From contig NZ_JALJXF010000001.1 of NCBI RefSeq assembly GCF_024169925.1, positions 1,618,001-1,682,000 on the forward strand: 64,000 nt of DNA. Reading direction: 5' to 3'. This document shows positions 53,433-62,067 of the stretch, in pieces. Under the pieces are notes generated by a model that searched no databases, was not told the DNA's origin, and saw nothing but the letters and a program-made list of their open reading frames with translations. Source of the DNA: Methylorubrum extorquens. Lineage in GTDB: Bacteria; Pseudomonadota; Alphaproteobacteria; Rhizobiales; Beijerinckiaceae. The position numbers were made by a program, and so were the translations under genes. Each line of letters begins with the position of its first letter. The stretch's first letter is position 1.

Positions 53433-54809
53433 ATGCCGGATCGGAAACCGGAGATCCACGTCCTCGCGGTCGCCGCCGTCCTGACGGGCCTCGGGATGGG
53501 GGTGCTGCCGACCACGGGGATGGTGATCCTGATGCCGTGGGTGATGCAGCAAGGGGCGTTCCCGGTCGCCACGGCCGCGCTGATTCAGGCGATGCACACC
53601 TACGGGTTGATCCTGGGCGCGCTGCCGATGGCGGCGCTCGCCGCGCGCCTCGGGCCGCGCCGCAGCTTCCTCGCCGCGATCCTCGCGCTGACCGGGCTCG
53701 TCCCCGCCGCCTCCCTGCCGCTCGACCTCGCGCCGCTGCTGGCTTTGCGCTTGGCGCAAGGCGCGGCTTCCGCGCTTCTCCTCTGCGCGGGCTGGAGCCT
53801 GCTGCGCCGCCTCTTCGGCGAGGCGCGCCTCGGGCTCGGCCTCGGCATCATGGAACTTGCCGCCCTGCCGGCACTGCTGCTGCTTCAGATGTCGGCGGGG
53901 TTCGCACTCTCGTTCCTGGGAAGCCTCGGCATCGTCGTCCCCGCGCTCCTCCTGGCGGGGCCGAGCCTGATCCTCGGGCTTATCGCCCTGCCGACGGAGG
54001 ACGCGCCGCGGCCGCGCTTCGACGGGCTCGGCGCGCTCCTCTCGGTGCTCTGCCTCGGGCTGTTGCTGACCGCCGTGCCGCTTGCGGCAATCAGGCCGGT
54101 GATGGCCCTGCTGTTGCTCAATCTCGGCCTGATGCTGTCGGCGCTGTGGATCTGGCAGCAATGGCGGCGGCCGGCACCACTGCTGCCGCTAGATCTTCTC
54201 GCGCGCCCCGGGCTCGCGTGGCCGCTGGCCGCCGCGTTCGCGGGCACCATCGCCCTCACCGCGGCGGACACGGCCCTGCTCTCCGGCCTCAACGCCTTCG
54301 ACGGCCTGTCGCAGGAGGGCGTGGGCGCTGTGTTCCTGGGGCTGGCCGCCCTCACCGCCGGGGCGGGCTTTCTCGCCGGCCGGTCCGGCGCCCCGCGTCT
54401 CGCCCGGATCGGGATGGGGCTCGCCGCACTCGGCCTTGCCGCGCTCGCCACGGGAGTCGCGGATGGCGGGACGGCGCGCGCCTGGACGATCCTGGCCGCC
54501 GGCCTTCTCGCCTTCGGCATCGGCCGCGGCCTGTTCACCGTCGCCAACATCCTGGCGCTGCTGCGGGCAGCACCACCCGAGCGCACGGCCGCGGCGACCG
54601 GGCTGTTCGTCCTCGCGGGCGGGCTCGGGACGCTGCTCGGCCCGGTCACCCTCATGCAGCTCCCGGCCCTGGTCTTTCCGGCCGCCGAGGTTTCCGTCGG
54701 GTTTTGGCTCGGGCTCGCGGCAGGAGCGGCAGGGGTCGCGACCCTGCTCAGCCGGTCCGGCGCGAAGACCGAGCCGCACAGCGGACGCGTCGCGCGAGAA
54801 CCTGTCTGA
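53433..54809 (+). CDS. MFS transporter (drug/metabolite type)
   Basis: The 458-residue protein has 12-14 hydrophobic helices with the MFS loop motif AARLGPRRSFLAAI near residue 75 and GWSLLRRLFGEARLGLGLG near 120. The helices are extremely Leu/Ala/Gly-rich. It resembles the DHA2-type efflux group, but the substrate is open. aaggggaaag precedes the ATG. A complete repeat copy lies immediately upstream. Confidence 0.85.
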   Translation: MPDRKPEIHVLAVAAVLTGLGMGVLPTTGMVILMPWVMQQGAFPVATAALIQAMHTYGLILGALPMAALAARLGPRRSFLAAILALTGLVPAASLPLDLAPLLALRLAQGAASALLLCAGWSLLRRLFGEARLGLGLGIMELAALPALLLLQMSAGFALSFLGSLGIVVPALLLAGPSLILGLIALPTEDAPRPRFDGLGALLSVLCLGLLLTAVPLAAIRPVMALLLLNLGLMLSALWIWQQWRRPAPLLPLDLLARPGLAWPLAAAFAGTIALTAADTALLSGLNAFDGLSQEGVGAVFLGLAALTAGAGFLAGRSGAPRLARIGMGLAALGLAALATGVADGGTARAWTILAAGLLAFGIGRGLFTVANILALLRAAPPERTAAATGLFVLAGGLGTLLGPVTLMQLPALVFPAAEVSVGFWLGLAAGAAGVATLLSRSGAKTEPHSGRVAREPV

Positions 54810-54905
54810 GAGACGGTTTGCCCGGCCTGTCCCGGCCCATATGGCCCCGCCCGTAAACCGCGTTCGAAAAGGCTCAGGCCGTCGGACCGGTGCGCAGCGC
54901 GACGT

Positions 54906-56771
54906 TCAGGCCGCCGCCTCGATCTCGCCGCTGACCTCCAGCCACTCCTCTTCCGCCTTGGCCAGGGCGTCGGCGGCCTCGGCGCGCATGCGGGCGATAT
55001 CGCCGGCCTTGGCCGCGTCCTTGAGGAAGGCCGTGCCGTCGGCCAGAGCCGCGTCGATCTTGGCGATCGCCGCCGAGAGCTTGGCCATGCGCGCCTCGAT
55101 CCCGTCGAGCCGCTTGCGCAGCGGCGCCAGCGCCGCGCGGCGCTCCACCGCCGAGCGGCGCGCCTCGGCCTTCTGCCCGCCGGTGCCCTCGCCGGACGTA
55201 TCCACCCGCTCCGGGCCGGCGAGCACGAGGCGGCGGTAATCGTCCATGTCGCCGTCGAAGGACTTCACCGAGCCGTCGCCAACGATCCAGAGCCGGTCGG
55301 CGCAGGCCTCGATCAGGAAGCGGTCGTGGCTGACGAGGATCACCGCCCCCTCGTAGTCGTTGATCGCCTCGACCAAAGCCTGCCGGCTCTCGATGTCGAG
55401 GTGGTTGGTCGGCTCGTCGAGGATCAGCAGGTGCGGCCCGTCGAAGGCGGCGAGCCCCATCAGGAGCCGCGCCTTCTCGCCACCGGAAAGCTTCTCCACC
55501 GGCGTATCGGCTTTCGAGGCGGGGAAGCCCAGCCGGGCGGCGGCCGAGCGCACCTTGGCCTCGGGCGCGTCAGGCATCCGGTCGCGCACATGCGCCACCG
55601 CGCTCTCAGCCGGGCGCAGCTCGTCGAGCTGGTGCTGGGCGAAGTAGGCGACCTCCATCTTCGAGGAGCGCCGCATCTCGCCCGCGAGCGGGGGCAGCCG
55701 CCCGCCGATCAGCTTGCAGAAGGTCGACTTGCCGTTGCCGTTGGCGCCCAAGAGCGCCACCCGGTCGTCGGGGGCGAGGCTGAGATTGAGGCCCGACAGC
55801 ACGATGCGCTCGCCGTAGCCGGCATTCACCCGCTCCATCGCCACGATCGGCGGCGAGAGCGGCTTTTCCGGGCTCGGTAGGTGGATCACCGGCACCTCGT
55901 CTTCGAGAAGTGCTGCGATCGGCTCCATCTTGGCGAGCCGCTTCATCCGCGACTGGGCCTGACGGGCCTTCGTGGCCTTGGCCTTGAAGCGGTCGATGAA
56001 GCTTTGCAGATGCGCCCGCTCCACCTCCTGCTTGGCCTTGGCCTTGGCCTGGAGCACTCGCTTCTCGGAGAGCTGGCGGGCAAAGCTGGTGTAGCCGCCG
56101 CGGTAGATCGTGAGCTTGCCGCGGTCGAGATGCAGGATGTGATCGACGGACGTGTCGAGCAATTCCCGGTCGTGGCTGATGATGACGGCGGTGCGGGGAT
56201 ACTTCTCGAGGTAGTCGTAGAGCCAGAGCGTGCCCTCGATGTCGAGATAGTTGGTGGGCTCATCGAGGAGTAGCAGGTCGGGCTCGGAGAACAGCACTGC
56301 GGCCAGCGCCACCCGCATCCGCCAGCCGCCGGAGAAGTCCGCGCAGGGGCGCGCTTGCGCCGCCGCGTCGAAGCCCAGACCGTGCAGGATCGCCGCGGCG
56401 CGGGCCGGGGCGGAGTGCGCGCCGATATCGACCAGCCGCGTCTCGATCTCGGCCCGGCGCAGGCCGTCGGCGGTGTCCGCCTCCTGCATCAGCCGGGCGC
56501 GCTCGGTGTCGGCGGCGAGCACGACCGCGTGCAGGGTCTCGGGGCCGGCGGGGGCCTCCTGCGCCACCGCGCCGATGCGCATGCCCTTGGGCAGCGAGAC
56601 CGCACCGGCATCGGTCGGCAATTCGCCCAGGATCGCCCGGAACAGCGTGGTCTTGCCCGCCCCGTTGCGGCCGACGAGGCCGACCCGCGCCCGGTCGGGA
56701 ATCGCGAAGGTCGCGGCATCGAGGATGACCCGCTCGCCGATGCGGTAGGTGAGATCGTTGACGCGCAGCAT
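54906..56771 (-). CDS. ABC-F family ATP-binding protein
   Basis: The 621-residue protein has two ABC domains: Walker A GLVGRNGAGKTTLF near residue 33 and LLGANGNGKSTFCK near 345; signatures DFSGGWRMRVALAA and KLSGGEKARLLMG; Walker B LLLLDEPTNYLDIEG and LLILDEPTNHLDIES. The linker (residues about 245-290) is helical and basic, as in ABC-F translation factors, and a coiled-coil C-terminal domain follows (MAKLSAAIAKIDAAL). It is of the YheS/Uup type and soluble. Start 56771 matches the family MLRVNDLTYRIG. Confidence 0.94.
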   Translation of the reverse strand: MLRVNDLTYRIGERVILDAATFAIPDRARVGLVGRNGAGKTTLFRAILGELPTDAGAVSLPKGMRIGAVAQEAPAGPETLHAVVLAADTERARLMQEADTADGLRRAEIETRLVDIGAHSAPARAAAILHGLGFDAAAQARPCADFSGGWRMRVALAAVLFSEPDLLLLDEPTNYLDIEGTLWLYDYLEKYPRTAVIISHDRELLDTSVDHILHLDRGKLTIYRGGYTSFARQLSEKRVLQAKAKAKQEVERAHLQSFIDRFKAKATKARQAQSRMKRLAKMEPIAALLEDEVPVIHLPSPEKPLSPPIVAMERVNAGYGERIVLSGLNLSLAPDDRVALLGANGNGKSTFCKLIGGRLPPLAGEMRRSSKMEVAYFAQHQLDELRPAESAVAHVRDRMPDAPEAKVRSAAARLGFPASKADTPVEKLSGGEKARLLMGLAAFDGPHLLILDEPTNHLDIESRQALVEAINDYEGAVILVSHDRFLIEACADRLWIVGDGSVKSFDGDMDDYRRLVLAGPERVDTSGEGTGGQKAEARRSAVERRAALAPLRKRLDGIEARMAKLSAAIAKIDAALADGTAFLKDAAKAGDIARMRAEAADALAKAEEEWLEVSGEIEAAA

Positions 56772-56908
56772 GAGCGGCGTTCTGGGGGCGGGCGCCGGGA
56801 AGCGCAAGAGCAGCGACAGCGCGCAGGCCTTCCGCGGGTCCTGCGCGAACGTTTTGCCAACTTGAGCGTTCGCGTCGGGCGAGAACGACGAGAATCGAGG
56901 GAGGAACC

Positions 56909-58135
56909 ATGGGCAAGCCGGGCTTCAAGGCGCCACGCCCGCCGGAACTGCACTCGCCCTGGCGCACGGAGAAACGCGCGGCGCTCCAAGAGGAGGCCCG
57001 CGCCTTTGCCCGCGACGTGATCCTGCCACTGGCCGACGAACTCGACCCGCAGAAGGGCGAGATGCCCCGCTCGCTCATCGACGCGATGGCGCGGAAGGGC
57101 TGGTTCGGCATCACCATCCCGGCCGAGTACGGCGGGATGGGTCTCGGCGTGTTCGAGTACTGCCTGATCTCGGAGGAACTCGCCCGCGCGTGGCTCTCCA
57201 CCGGGTCGATCCTGGCCCGCGGCCAGGGGCTCGGCACCCAGACGCTCGACGACGAGAGCCGCCGGGCGCTGCTGGCCAAATCCGCCAAGGGGCAGTGGAT
57301 CGGCTCGATCGCGCTCTCCGAACCCACCGCCGGCTCGGATCTCGCCGGCGTGCAGACCCGCGCCGTGCGCGAGGGCGACGAATGGGTGCTCACCGGCACC
57401 AAGCGCTGGGCCGGCTTCGCGAAAGGAGCCGACTTCATCGAGGTGCTGGCCCGCGTGCGCGACCCCGAGCCCGGCGAGCCGCGCTCGGCCGGCCTGGAGC
57501 CCTTCCTCGTGGTCAAGGAGCCCGGCACCTTCCCCAAGGGCATGACCGGCACCGTCATCGACAAGATCGGCTATCACGGCTTCCTCACCTTCGAGCTGAA
57601 CCTCGACGGGGTGCGGGTGCCCGAGCGCGACCGGCTCACCGGTCTCTACGGCGACGAGGGCGCGGATGCGGATTCCGGCGGCTTCGCCTCGGTGCAGCGC
57701 GGGCTCAACATCGCCCGCGTCCACACCGCCGCCCGCGCGGTCGGCGTGGCGCGCGCCGCGGTGGAGGATTGCACCGCCTACCTTCAGGAGCGCGAGCAGT
57801 TCGGCCAGCCGATCGGCCAGTTCCAGGCCCTGCGCTTCGCGCTGGCCGACATGGCGGCGGAGGTGGCGCAAGCCCGCGCCTACTGGCACCAGGTCGCCCA
57901 CCTCCTCGACGAGGGCCTGCCCGCCGAGAGCGAATCGGCCGGGGTGAAGCTGCTGGCCACCGAGATGGCCGTGCGGGTGACGAACCAGGCGATGCAGCTC
58001 CACGGCGGCAACGGCTACACCACCGAGCGGCGGGTCGAGCGCTACTGGCGCGATGCGCGCCTCACCACGATTTTTGAAGGCACCAGCGAGATCCAGCGCC
58101 GCATTATCAGCGACCGGATGCTGCCGCGGGGGTGA
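56909..58135 (+). CDS. Acyl-CoA dehydrogenase
   Basis: The 408-residue flavoprotein has ACAD features: FGITIPAEYGGMGLGVFEYC near residue 70, IALSEPTAGSDLAGV near 135, EWVLTGTKRWAGFA near 160, GVARAAVEDCTAYLQEREQFG near 275, and the catalytic-Glu region LTTIFEGTSEIQRRIISDRML at the C-terminus. It oxidises an acyl-CoA; chain type cannot be told. gggagga precedes the ATG. No electron-transfer flavoprotein genes are adjacent. It diverges from the ABC-F gene. Confidence 0.92.
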   Translation: MGKPGFKAPRPPELHSPWRTEKRAALQEEARAFARDVILPLADELDPQKGEMPRSLIDAMARKGWFGITIPAEYGGMGLGVFEYCLISEELARAWLSTGSILARGQGLGTQTLDDESRRALLAKSAKGQWIGSIALSEPTAGSDLAGVQTRAVREGDEWVLTGTKRWAGFAKGADFIEVLARVRDPEPGEPRSAGLEPFLVVKEPGTFPKGMTGTVIDKIGYHGFLTFELNLDGVRVPERDRLTGLYGDEGADADSGGFASVQRGLNIARVHTAARAVGVARAAVEDCTAYLQEREQFGQPIGQFQALRFALADMAAEVAQARAYWHQVAHLLDEGLPAESESAGVKLLATEMAVRVTNQAMQLHGGNGYTTERRVERYWRDARLTTIFEGTSEIQRRIISDRMLPRG

Positions 58136-58203
58136 CCAGGGATGAGGATACCGGGCCCGCTCGCCTATCGGGCGGGCGGCAGGCCGCCTATATTTGGTAG
58201 GCC

Positions 58204-60189
58204 ATGTCCGCCGCCCCCCGCGATCCGCCGCGCGCCTTCGTCCGCCGCCTCGACCCGATCCTGGTCGATCGCATCGCCGCGGGCGAGGTGGTCGAGCGGC
58301 CAGCTTCCGCCGTTAAGGAACTGGTCGAGAACGCGATCGATGCCGGCGCGCGGGGCATTGAGGTGGCGATCGAGGGCGGTGGGCGCCGCCTGATCCGCGT
58401 CATCGACGACGGCATCGGCATGGGAGCCGACGACCTCGCGCTCGCGGTCGAGCGCCACGCCACCTCGAAGCTGCCCGACGGCGATCTCACCCGGATCGGC
58501 TCGCTCGGCTTTCGCGGCGAGGCGCTGCCCTCGATCGGCGCGGTCTCGCGGCTCACCATCACCTCGCGCACCGCGGACGGCGAGGGGGTGAGCCTCACCC
58601 TCGATTCCGGCGCCAAGGGCCTGGTGCGCCCGGCCCCCGCCTCGCGCGGCACCCGCATCGAGGTCACCGAGCTTTTCGCTGCGACCCCGGCCCGGCTGAA
58701 ATTCCTGAAGACTGACCGGGCCGAGACGGCCGCCGTCTCCGAGATCCTGCGCCGGCTCGCGGTGGCCCAACCGCAGATCCGCTTCACCCTGCGGACCGAG
58801 AGCGGCAGCCCGACGGTGTTTCCCGCCGAGAGCGAGCCGGGCCCGGCCGCCCTGCTGCGCCGGCTCGGGGCCGTGCTCGGCCCCGACTTTCCCGGCAACT
58901 CTGTCCCCGTCGACATGGGCCGCGAGGGCTTCGCGCTTGCCGGTCATGTCGGCCTGCCGACCTTCCACCGCGGGGCGGCGAGCCATATCCACTTCGTCGT
59001 CAACGGGCGCCCGGTGCGTGACCGGCTCCTGCTCGGGGCCGTGCGCGGGGCCTATGCCGACACCATGAGCTCCGACCGCCACCCGGTGCTTGCGCTGCAT
59101 CTCACCTGCGATCCCGCCCTCGTCGATGTAAACGTGCATCCGGCCAAGACCGAGCTGCGCTTCCGCGAGCCGGGGCTGGTGCGGGCGTTGATCGTCAGCG
59201 CGATCCACGAGGCTTTGCGCCGGGCCGGGGCGCGGTCGTCCAGCACGGGCACGCAAGCCGCCCTCGACGCGCTGCGGGCCGGCGGCAGCTTCGGCGAGGC
59301 CCCGGCGATGGCGGCGGGTGCGGGCCGGTTCGCCGTGCACTCGGGCGTCTCCACGGCCAGCGCACTCAGCCCCCGCCCGGCGAGCCGTCTGTTCTCCGGC
59401 CCCTCGGTGGCCGCGCCCGCGGGCTACCGCCCGGCGCCGCGCCCGGCCTTCACCGAAGACCATCCGGGCTTTGCCGAGACGCCGCAGGCGCTGTTCTCCG
59501 CCGACCTCGCGCCGCCGGGCGCCGATCTGCGGCCCGAACCGGATGATGTGCTCTCGGAGGCCGAGGCCCATCCCGAGACCCATCCCCTCGGCGCCGCCCG
59601 CGCGCAGATCCACGAGACCTATATCGTCGCCCAGACCCGCGAGGGCATCGTGCTGGTCGATCAGCACGCCGCCCACGAGCGCCTCGTCTACGAGCGGCTG
59701 AAGCGCGAGCGGGCCGGCGGTGGCGTGCTCGCCCAGGGGCTCCTGATCCCCGACGTGGTCGAGATGGCGCCCGAGGAGGCCGACCGGCTCGTCGAGGCCG
59801 CGCCCGATCTGGAGCGGCTGGGCCTCACACTGGAGGCGTTCGGCCCCGGCGCGGTGCTGGTGCGGTCCGTGCCGTCGGCGCTCGCGGGCGGTTCGGTGAA
59901 GGGCCTCGTGCTCGACGTGCTCGACGCGCTGGAAGCGAGCGGCGTCGAGGAGGGCGGCCCGGCCGGCGCGGGCGATCCCGACCCGGTGAGCCGGCGCCTC
60001 GACGCGATCCTCTCGCGCATGAGCTGCCACGGCTCGATCCGCGCCGGCCGCCGCCTCAAGCCCGAGGAGATGAACGCGCTCCTGCGCGAGATGGAGGCGA
60101 CCCCGCTCTCCGGCTCGTGCAACCACGGCCGCCCGACCTTCGTCACGCTGGGCCTCGCCGACATCGAGCGGCTGTTCGGGCGGCGGTGA
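58204..60189 (+). CDS. mutL: DNA mismatch repair protein MutL
   Basis: The 661-residue protein has the GHKL ATPase motifs VKELVENAIDAGA, IDDGIGM and LGFRGEALPSIG, a central domain, a variable Pro/Ala linker (residues about 345-470) and the dimerisation domain. The endonuclease motif DQHAAHERLVYE is present near residue 480, with CHGSIRAGRRL and CNHGRPT near the end, so this MutL is predicted to nick DNA itself. It works with MutS. Confidence 0.96.
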   Translation: MSAAPRDPPRAFVRRLDPILVDRIAAGEVVERPASAVKELVENAIDAGARGIEVAIEGGGRRLIRVIDDGIGMGADDLALAVERHATSKLPDGDLTRIGSLGFRGEALPSIGAVSRLTITSRTADGEGVSLTLDSGAKGLVRPAPASRGTRIEVTELFAATPARLKFLKTDRAETAAVSEILRRLAVAQPQIRFTLRTESGSPTVFPAESEPGPAALLRRLGAVLGPDFPGNSVPVDMGREGFALAGHVGLPTFHRGAASHIHFVVNGRPVRDRLLLGAVRGAYADTMSSDRHPVLALHLTCDPALVDVNVHPAKTELRFREPGLVRALIVSAIHEALRRAGARSSSTGTQAALDALRAGGSFGEAPAMAAGAGRFAVHSGVSTASALSPRPASRLFSGPSVAAPAGYRPAPRPAFTEDHPGFAETPQALFSADLAPPGADLRPEPDDVLSEAEAHPETHPLGAARAQIHETYIVAQTREGIVLVDQHAAHERLVYERLKRERAGGGVLAQGLLIPDVVEMAPEEADRLVEAAPDLERLGLTLEAFGPGAVLVRSVPSALAGGSVKGLVLDVLDALEASGVEEGGPAGAGDPDPVSRRLDAILSRMSCHGSIRAGRRLKPEEMNALLREMEATPLSGSCNHGRPTFVTLGLADIERLFGRR

Positions 60190-60211
60190 CGGCCGAACAA
60201 GATCGTCGCGC

Positions 60212-60835
60212 TCAGTCGAAGCGACCTGCGCGAAAAACCGCGTCCACCTCGATTCCGATCGCGTGCGCGACGGCAGTTGCGATACGGACGTGGAGGCCCT
60301 TCCCCATGTCGAGATGGTTCTCCTCGATCGCATCGCCTGCGATGCGCAGCAGCAAGCGCGTCATCGCTTCCGAGTTGTCGAAGACCGCCGTCTCGTGGGC
60401 CAGCGGGATCGCTTGCGTCAGCCTGGCCAGCGCGATGTCGTAGCGCCGCCGGATGACGGTCTCGGGTATGGCGTGGCCGCCCTTCCTCACGCGGTCGCCA
60501 ACACGCGCCACGTTCAAGTCGGCCGAGTCCAGCGCAACGAAGACGAGGGCCACCTGAAAGCCGGCTTTCCTCGTACGGCGCATCAGGCTGATCGCTTGAT
60601 GGCTGCTCAGCGTCGTCTCGTAGACGAAGTTCCGTCTGGCCTCGACGAGTTCGTTCAAGCGTTCGAGCACAGCCCTGCCGGCTGCGAGCGACACCGCTTC
60701 AGGAGCAACAGGGTCGATGCTTCGGGCGACGACATCGGCGTTGACGAACTCGCCCGGCGGCTCGATGACCCGATAAAGGCTCGACTTTCCGGAGCCGTTG
60801 GGGCCGCCCAGGATCGTGCAGATCGGCGTGACCAT
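60212..60835 (-). CDS. Zeta toxin-like kinase
   Basis: The 207-residue protein has a P-loop ILGGPNGSGKSSLYRVI near residue 8, NADVVARSIDP near 33, a ETTLSSHQAISLMRRTRKAGF block near 75, and RVRKGGHAIPETVIRRRY near 115. This matches zeta-toxin/COG4185 small kinases. Whether it phosphorylates UDP-GlcNAc is not known. It lies 14 bases after a small gene on the same strand, a layout like toxin-antitoxin pairs. ATG at 60835 is chosen by the P-loop spacing; the frame extends far upstream without support. Confidence 0.85.
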   Translation of the reverse strand: MVTPICTILGGPNGSGKSSLYRVIEPPGEFVNADVVARSIDPVAPEAVSLAAGRAVLERLNELVEARRNFVYETTLSSHQAISLMRRTRKAGFQVALVFVALDSADLNVARVGDRVRKGGHAIPETVIRRRYDIALARLTQAIPLAHETAVFDNSEAMTRLLLRIAGDAIEENHLDMGKGLHVRIATAVAHAIGIEVDAVFRAGRFD

Positions 60836-60849
60836 GGTCCGGCACGAGG

Positions 60850-61065
60850 TTAGGGTCTGCGGCCGACCGGCTCGACGACGATGCGTCCCGCTTTGCGCCG
60901 GAGGCGCTGCCGGGTTCCATCCGGGTGTTCCCGCACGATTCCCTCGCCGACGGCAGGATCGACGTAGTGACTGGGGACGCCGAGGCGCTTGGCTTCCTCG
61001 ATGGCCTCGACACCCATGTGCCGGATCGCCTCGGCATTCCGGCGGAGTTTGTCGAACAGGATCAT
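60850..61065 (-). CDS. Small partner of the zeta-like kinase (putative antitoxin)
   Basis: The 71-residue protein has a helical N-terminal half (KLRRNAEAIRHMGVEAIEEAK) and a C-terminal half that looks like beta strands (HYVDPAVGEGIVREHPDG; AGRIVVEP). It precedes the kinase by 14 bases, the usual order for antitoxin then toxin. It is not like the epsilon antitoxin. The antitoxin role is inference from position; the pair could also be a housekeeping unit. Confidence 0.7.
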   Translation of the reverse strand: MILFDKLRRNAEAIRHMGVEAIEEAKRLGVPSHYVDPAVGEGIVREHPDGTRQRLRRKAGRIVVEPVGRRP

Positions 61066-61121
61066 GAGCCTCGCTCAATTGCGGACCGCCATCGACCATG
61101 GGGTGCGGCGAAAGCTTCGTC

Positions 61122-61127
61122 AGTATA
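61122..61127 (-). promoter_or_regulatory. Candidate -10 element upstream of the small partner gene
   Basis: tatact on the minus strand lies 57 bases upstream of the start codon, in a region otherwise GC-rich. No good -35 match is found at 17 bases (tcccag), so this is tentative. Confidence 0.3.
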
Positions 61128-61168
61128 GCTGGCCGTCCCGGCGCCTGGGAAGAACCTCTTCTTGCTCC

Positions 61169-61333
61169 TCATCTCTCCGCCACCGCCACACCCCGCAGCA
61201 GTGGCACGAAGGAGATCCGGCCGAAATCGCGGCTGTCGAACCAGCCCGGCCCGCGCCGGATCAGCCGCAGCAGCGTCTGGCCGCCCGGCGGGCCGGCCGG
61301 GATGACGAGGTGGCCACCCGGCTTGAGTTGCAC
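61169..61333 (-). pseudogene. pcm: C-terminal remnant of protein-L-isoaspartate O-methyltransferase
   Basis: The last 54 codons encode a segment that aligns by eye with the C-terminus of Pcm: VQLKPGGHLVIPAG, LLRLIRRGPGWFDS and ISFVPLLRGVAV (family: QLxxGGxLVxPVG ... VRFVPLxxG). The SAM-binding N-terminal 150 residues are missing: upstream in this frame is unrelated Pro/Arg-rich sequence, and a different small frame lies there instead. It is therefore a truncated duplicate, probably of a functional pcm elsewhere. Translation from the GTG at 61333 would give only this fragment. Confidence 0.7.
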
Positions 61334-61337
61334 CGTC

Positions 61338-61493
61338 TCACTCGGTGTCGGCGCCGTCCGTCTCGGCATCTGACGCGCCGTCGTCCGTGGAGGGCGGCAG
61401 GTGTGGCGGCGGCAGGCGGCCGGGGCTCGGCGGCGTCGGCAGGCCGGCATCCTCGGTGGCCGGCGGGAGCGGGGCGGGTTTGGTCTCGGGCAT
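61338..61493 (-). CDS. Small proline-rich, acidic frame (uncertain)
   Basis: A 51-residue frame starts MPETKPAPLPPATEDAG, has two PP-rich stretches and ends in acidic DAETDGADTE. It stops five bases before the GTG of the pcm remnant. The ribosome site is weak. Composition is like a disordered tail, so it could be a real small gene, a relic of a pcm-associated protein, or chance. Confidence 0.35.
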   Translation of the reverse strand: MPETKPAPLPPATEDAGLPTPPSPGRLPPPHLPPSTDDGASDAETDGADTE

Positions 61494-61615
61494 CGATCCG
61501 TCGCAAGCTGCGGCGGCGCGGGGCGCGCCGTCTTCGCTACCTCAACGCGCAAGAACGCCGCGCGGTGTCCGACCGGGTCCGGCGGTGCCTCGTCAGCCGG
61601 GAGAGTGACATCGAC

Positions 61616-61942
61616 ATGATCCCCTGTCCCAACCTGTTCGCCGGCCTCCCGGCGCACGCGGAGGAAGAATTCTTCGAGACCCTGCTCGCGCGTCCCGGCC
61701 TGCGGGTCGAGCGCATCGTCTCGACGGGCCAAGCGAGCCCGCCGGGCTTCTGGTACGATCAGGACGAGGACGAGTGGGTCGCGGTGCTTCAGGGCAGCGC
61801 CGAACTCCGCTTCGCCGACGAGCCCGAGCCGCGCCTGTTGTCGGCGGGCGACCACCTGCTGATCCCGGCGCATCGTCGGCATCGCGTCGAGCGCACGCAG
61901 AATCCGACGATCTGGCTCGCGGTTCACTGCGCGCCGCGCTAG
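61616..61942 (+). CDS. Cupin-domain protein
   Basis: The 108-residue protein has a cupin fold: SPPGFWYDQDEDEWVAVLQG, with acidic ligands where many cupins have His, SAELRFADEPEPRLLSAGDHLLIPAHRRHRV (split motif), and WLAVHC. Its family holds small metal-binding proteins of unknown role. ATG at 61616 matches family length; longer upstream sequence is Arg-rich and not cupin-like. It is followed directly by a repeat. Confidence 0.8.
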   Translation: MIPCPNLFAGLPAHAEEEFFETLLARPGLRVERIVSTGQASPPGFWYDQDEDEWVAVLQGSAELRFADEPEPRLLSAGDHLLIPAHRRHRVERTQNPTIWLAVHCAPR

Positions 61943-61993
61943 CGCATCGTCTTTTTCCGAAAGCCGGCAACCACCTTTCGGGACGATGTTCTC
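61941..61993 (+). repeat. Half copy of the interspersed repeat (copy 8)
   Basis: Only the second half is present: gcatcgtctttttccgaaagccgg, then caaccacctttcgggacgatgttctc. It starts at the cupin stop codon (shared tag), just as copy 3 starts at the GT61 stop. Confidence 0.8.
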
Positions 61994-62067
61994 GATCATT
62001 GTCGTGACGCGCATTCTTGCGACGAACCGGTTGCCACTCCGTCGGAATGCGCTCTAACGCGTTGCCC

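Noticed and set aside
56909..60189. Acyl-CoA dehydrogenase and mutL as an operon
   Set aside because: They are on the same strand 68 bases apart, but functions are unrelated and no coupling is seen; co-transcription is possible but not meaningful.
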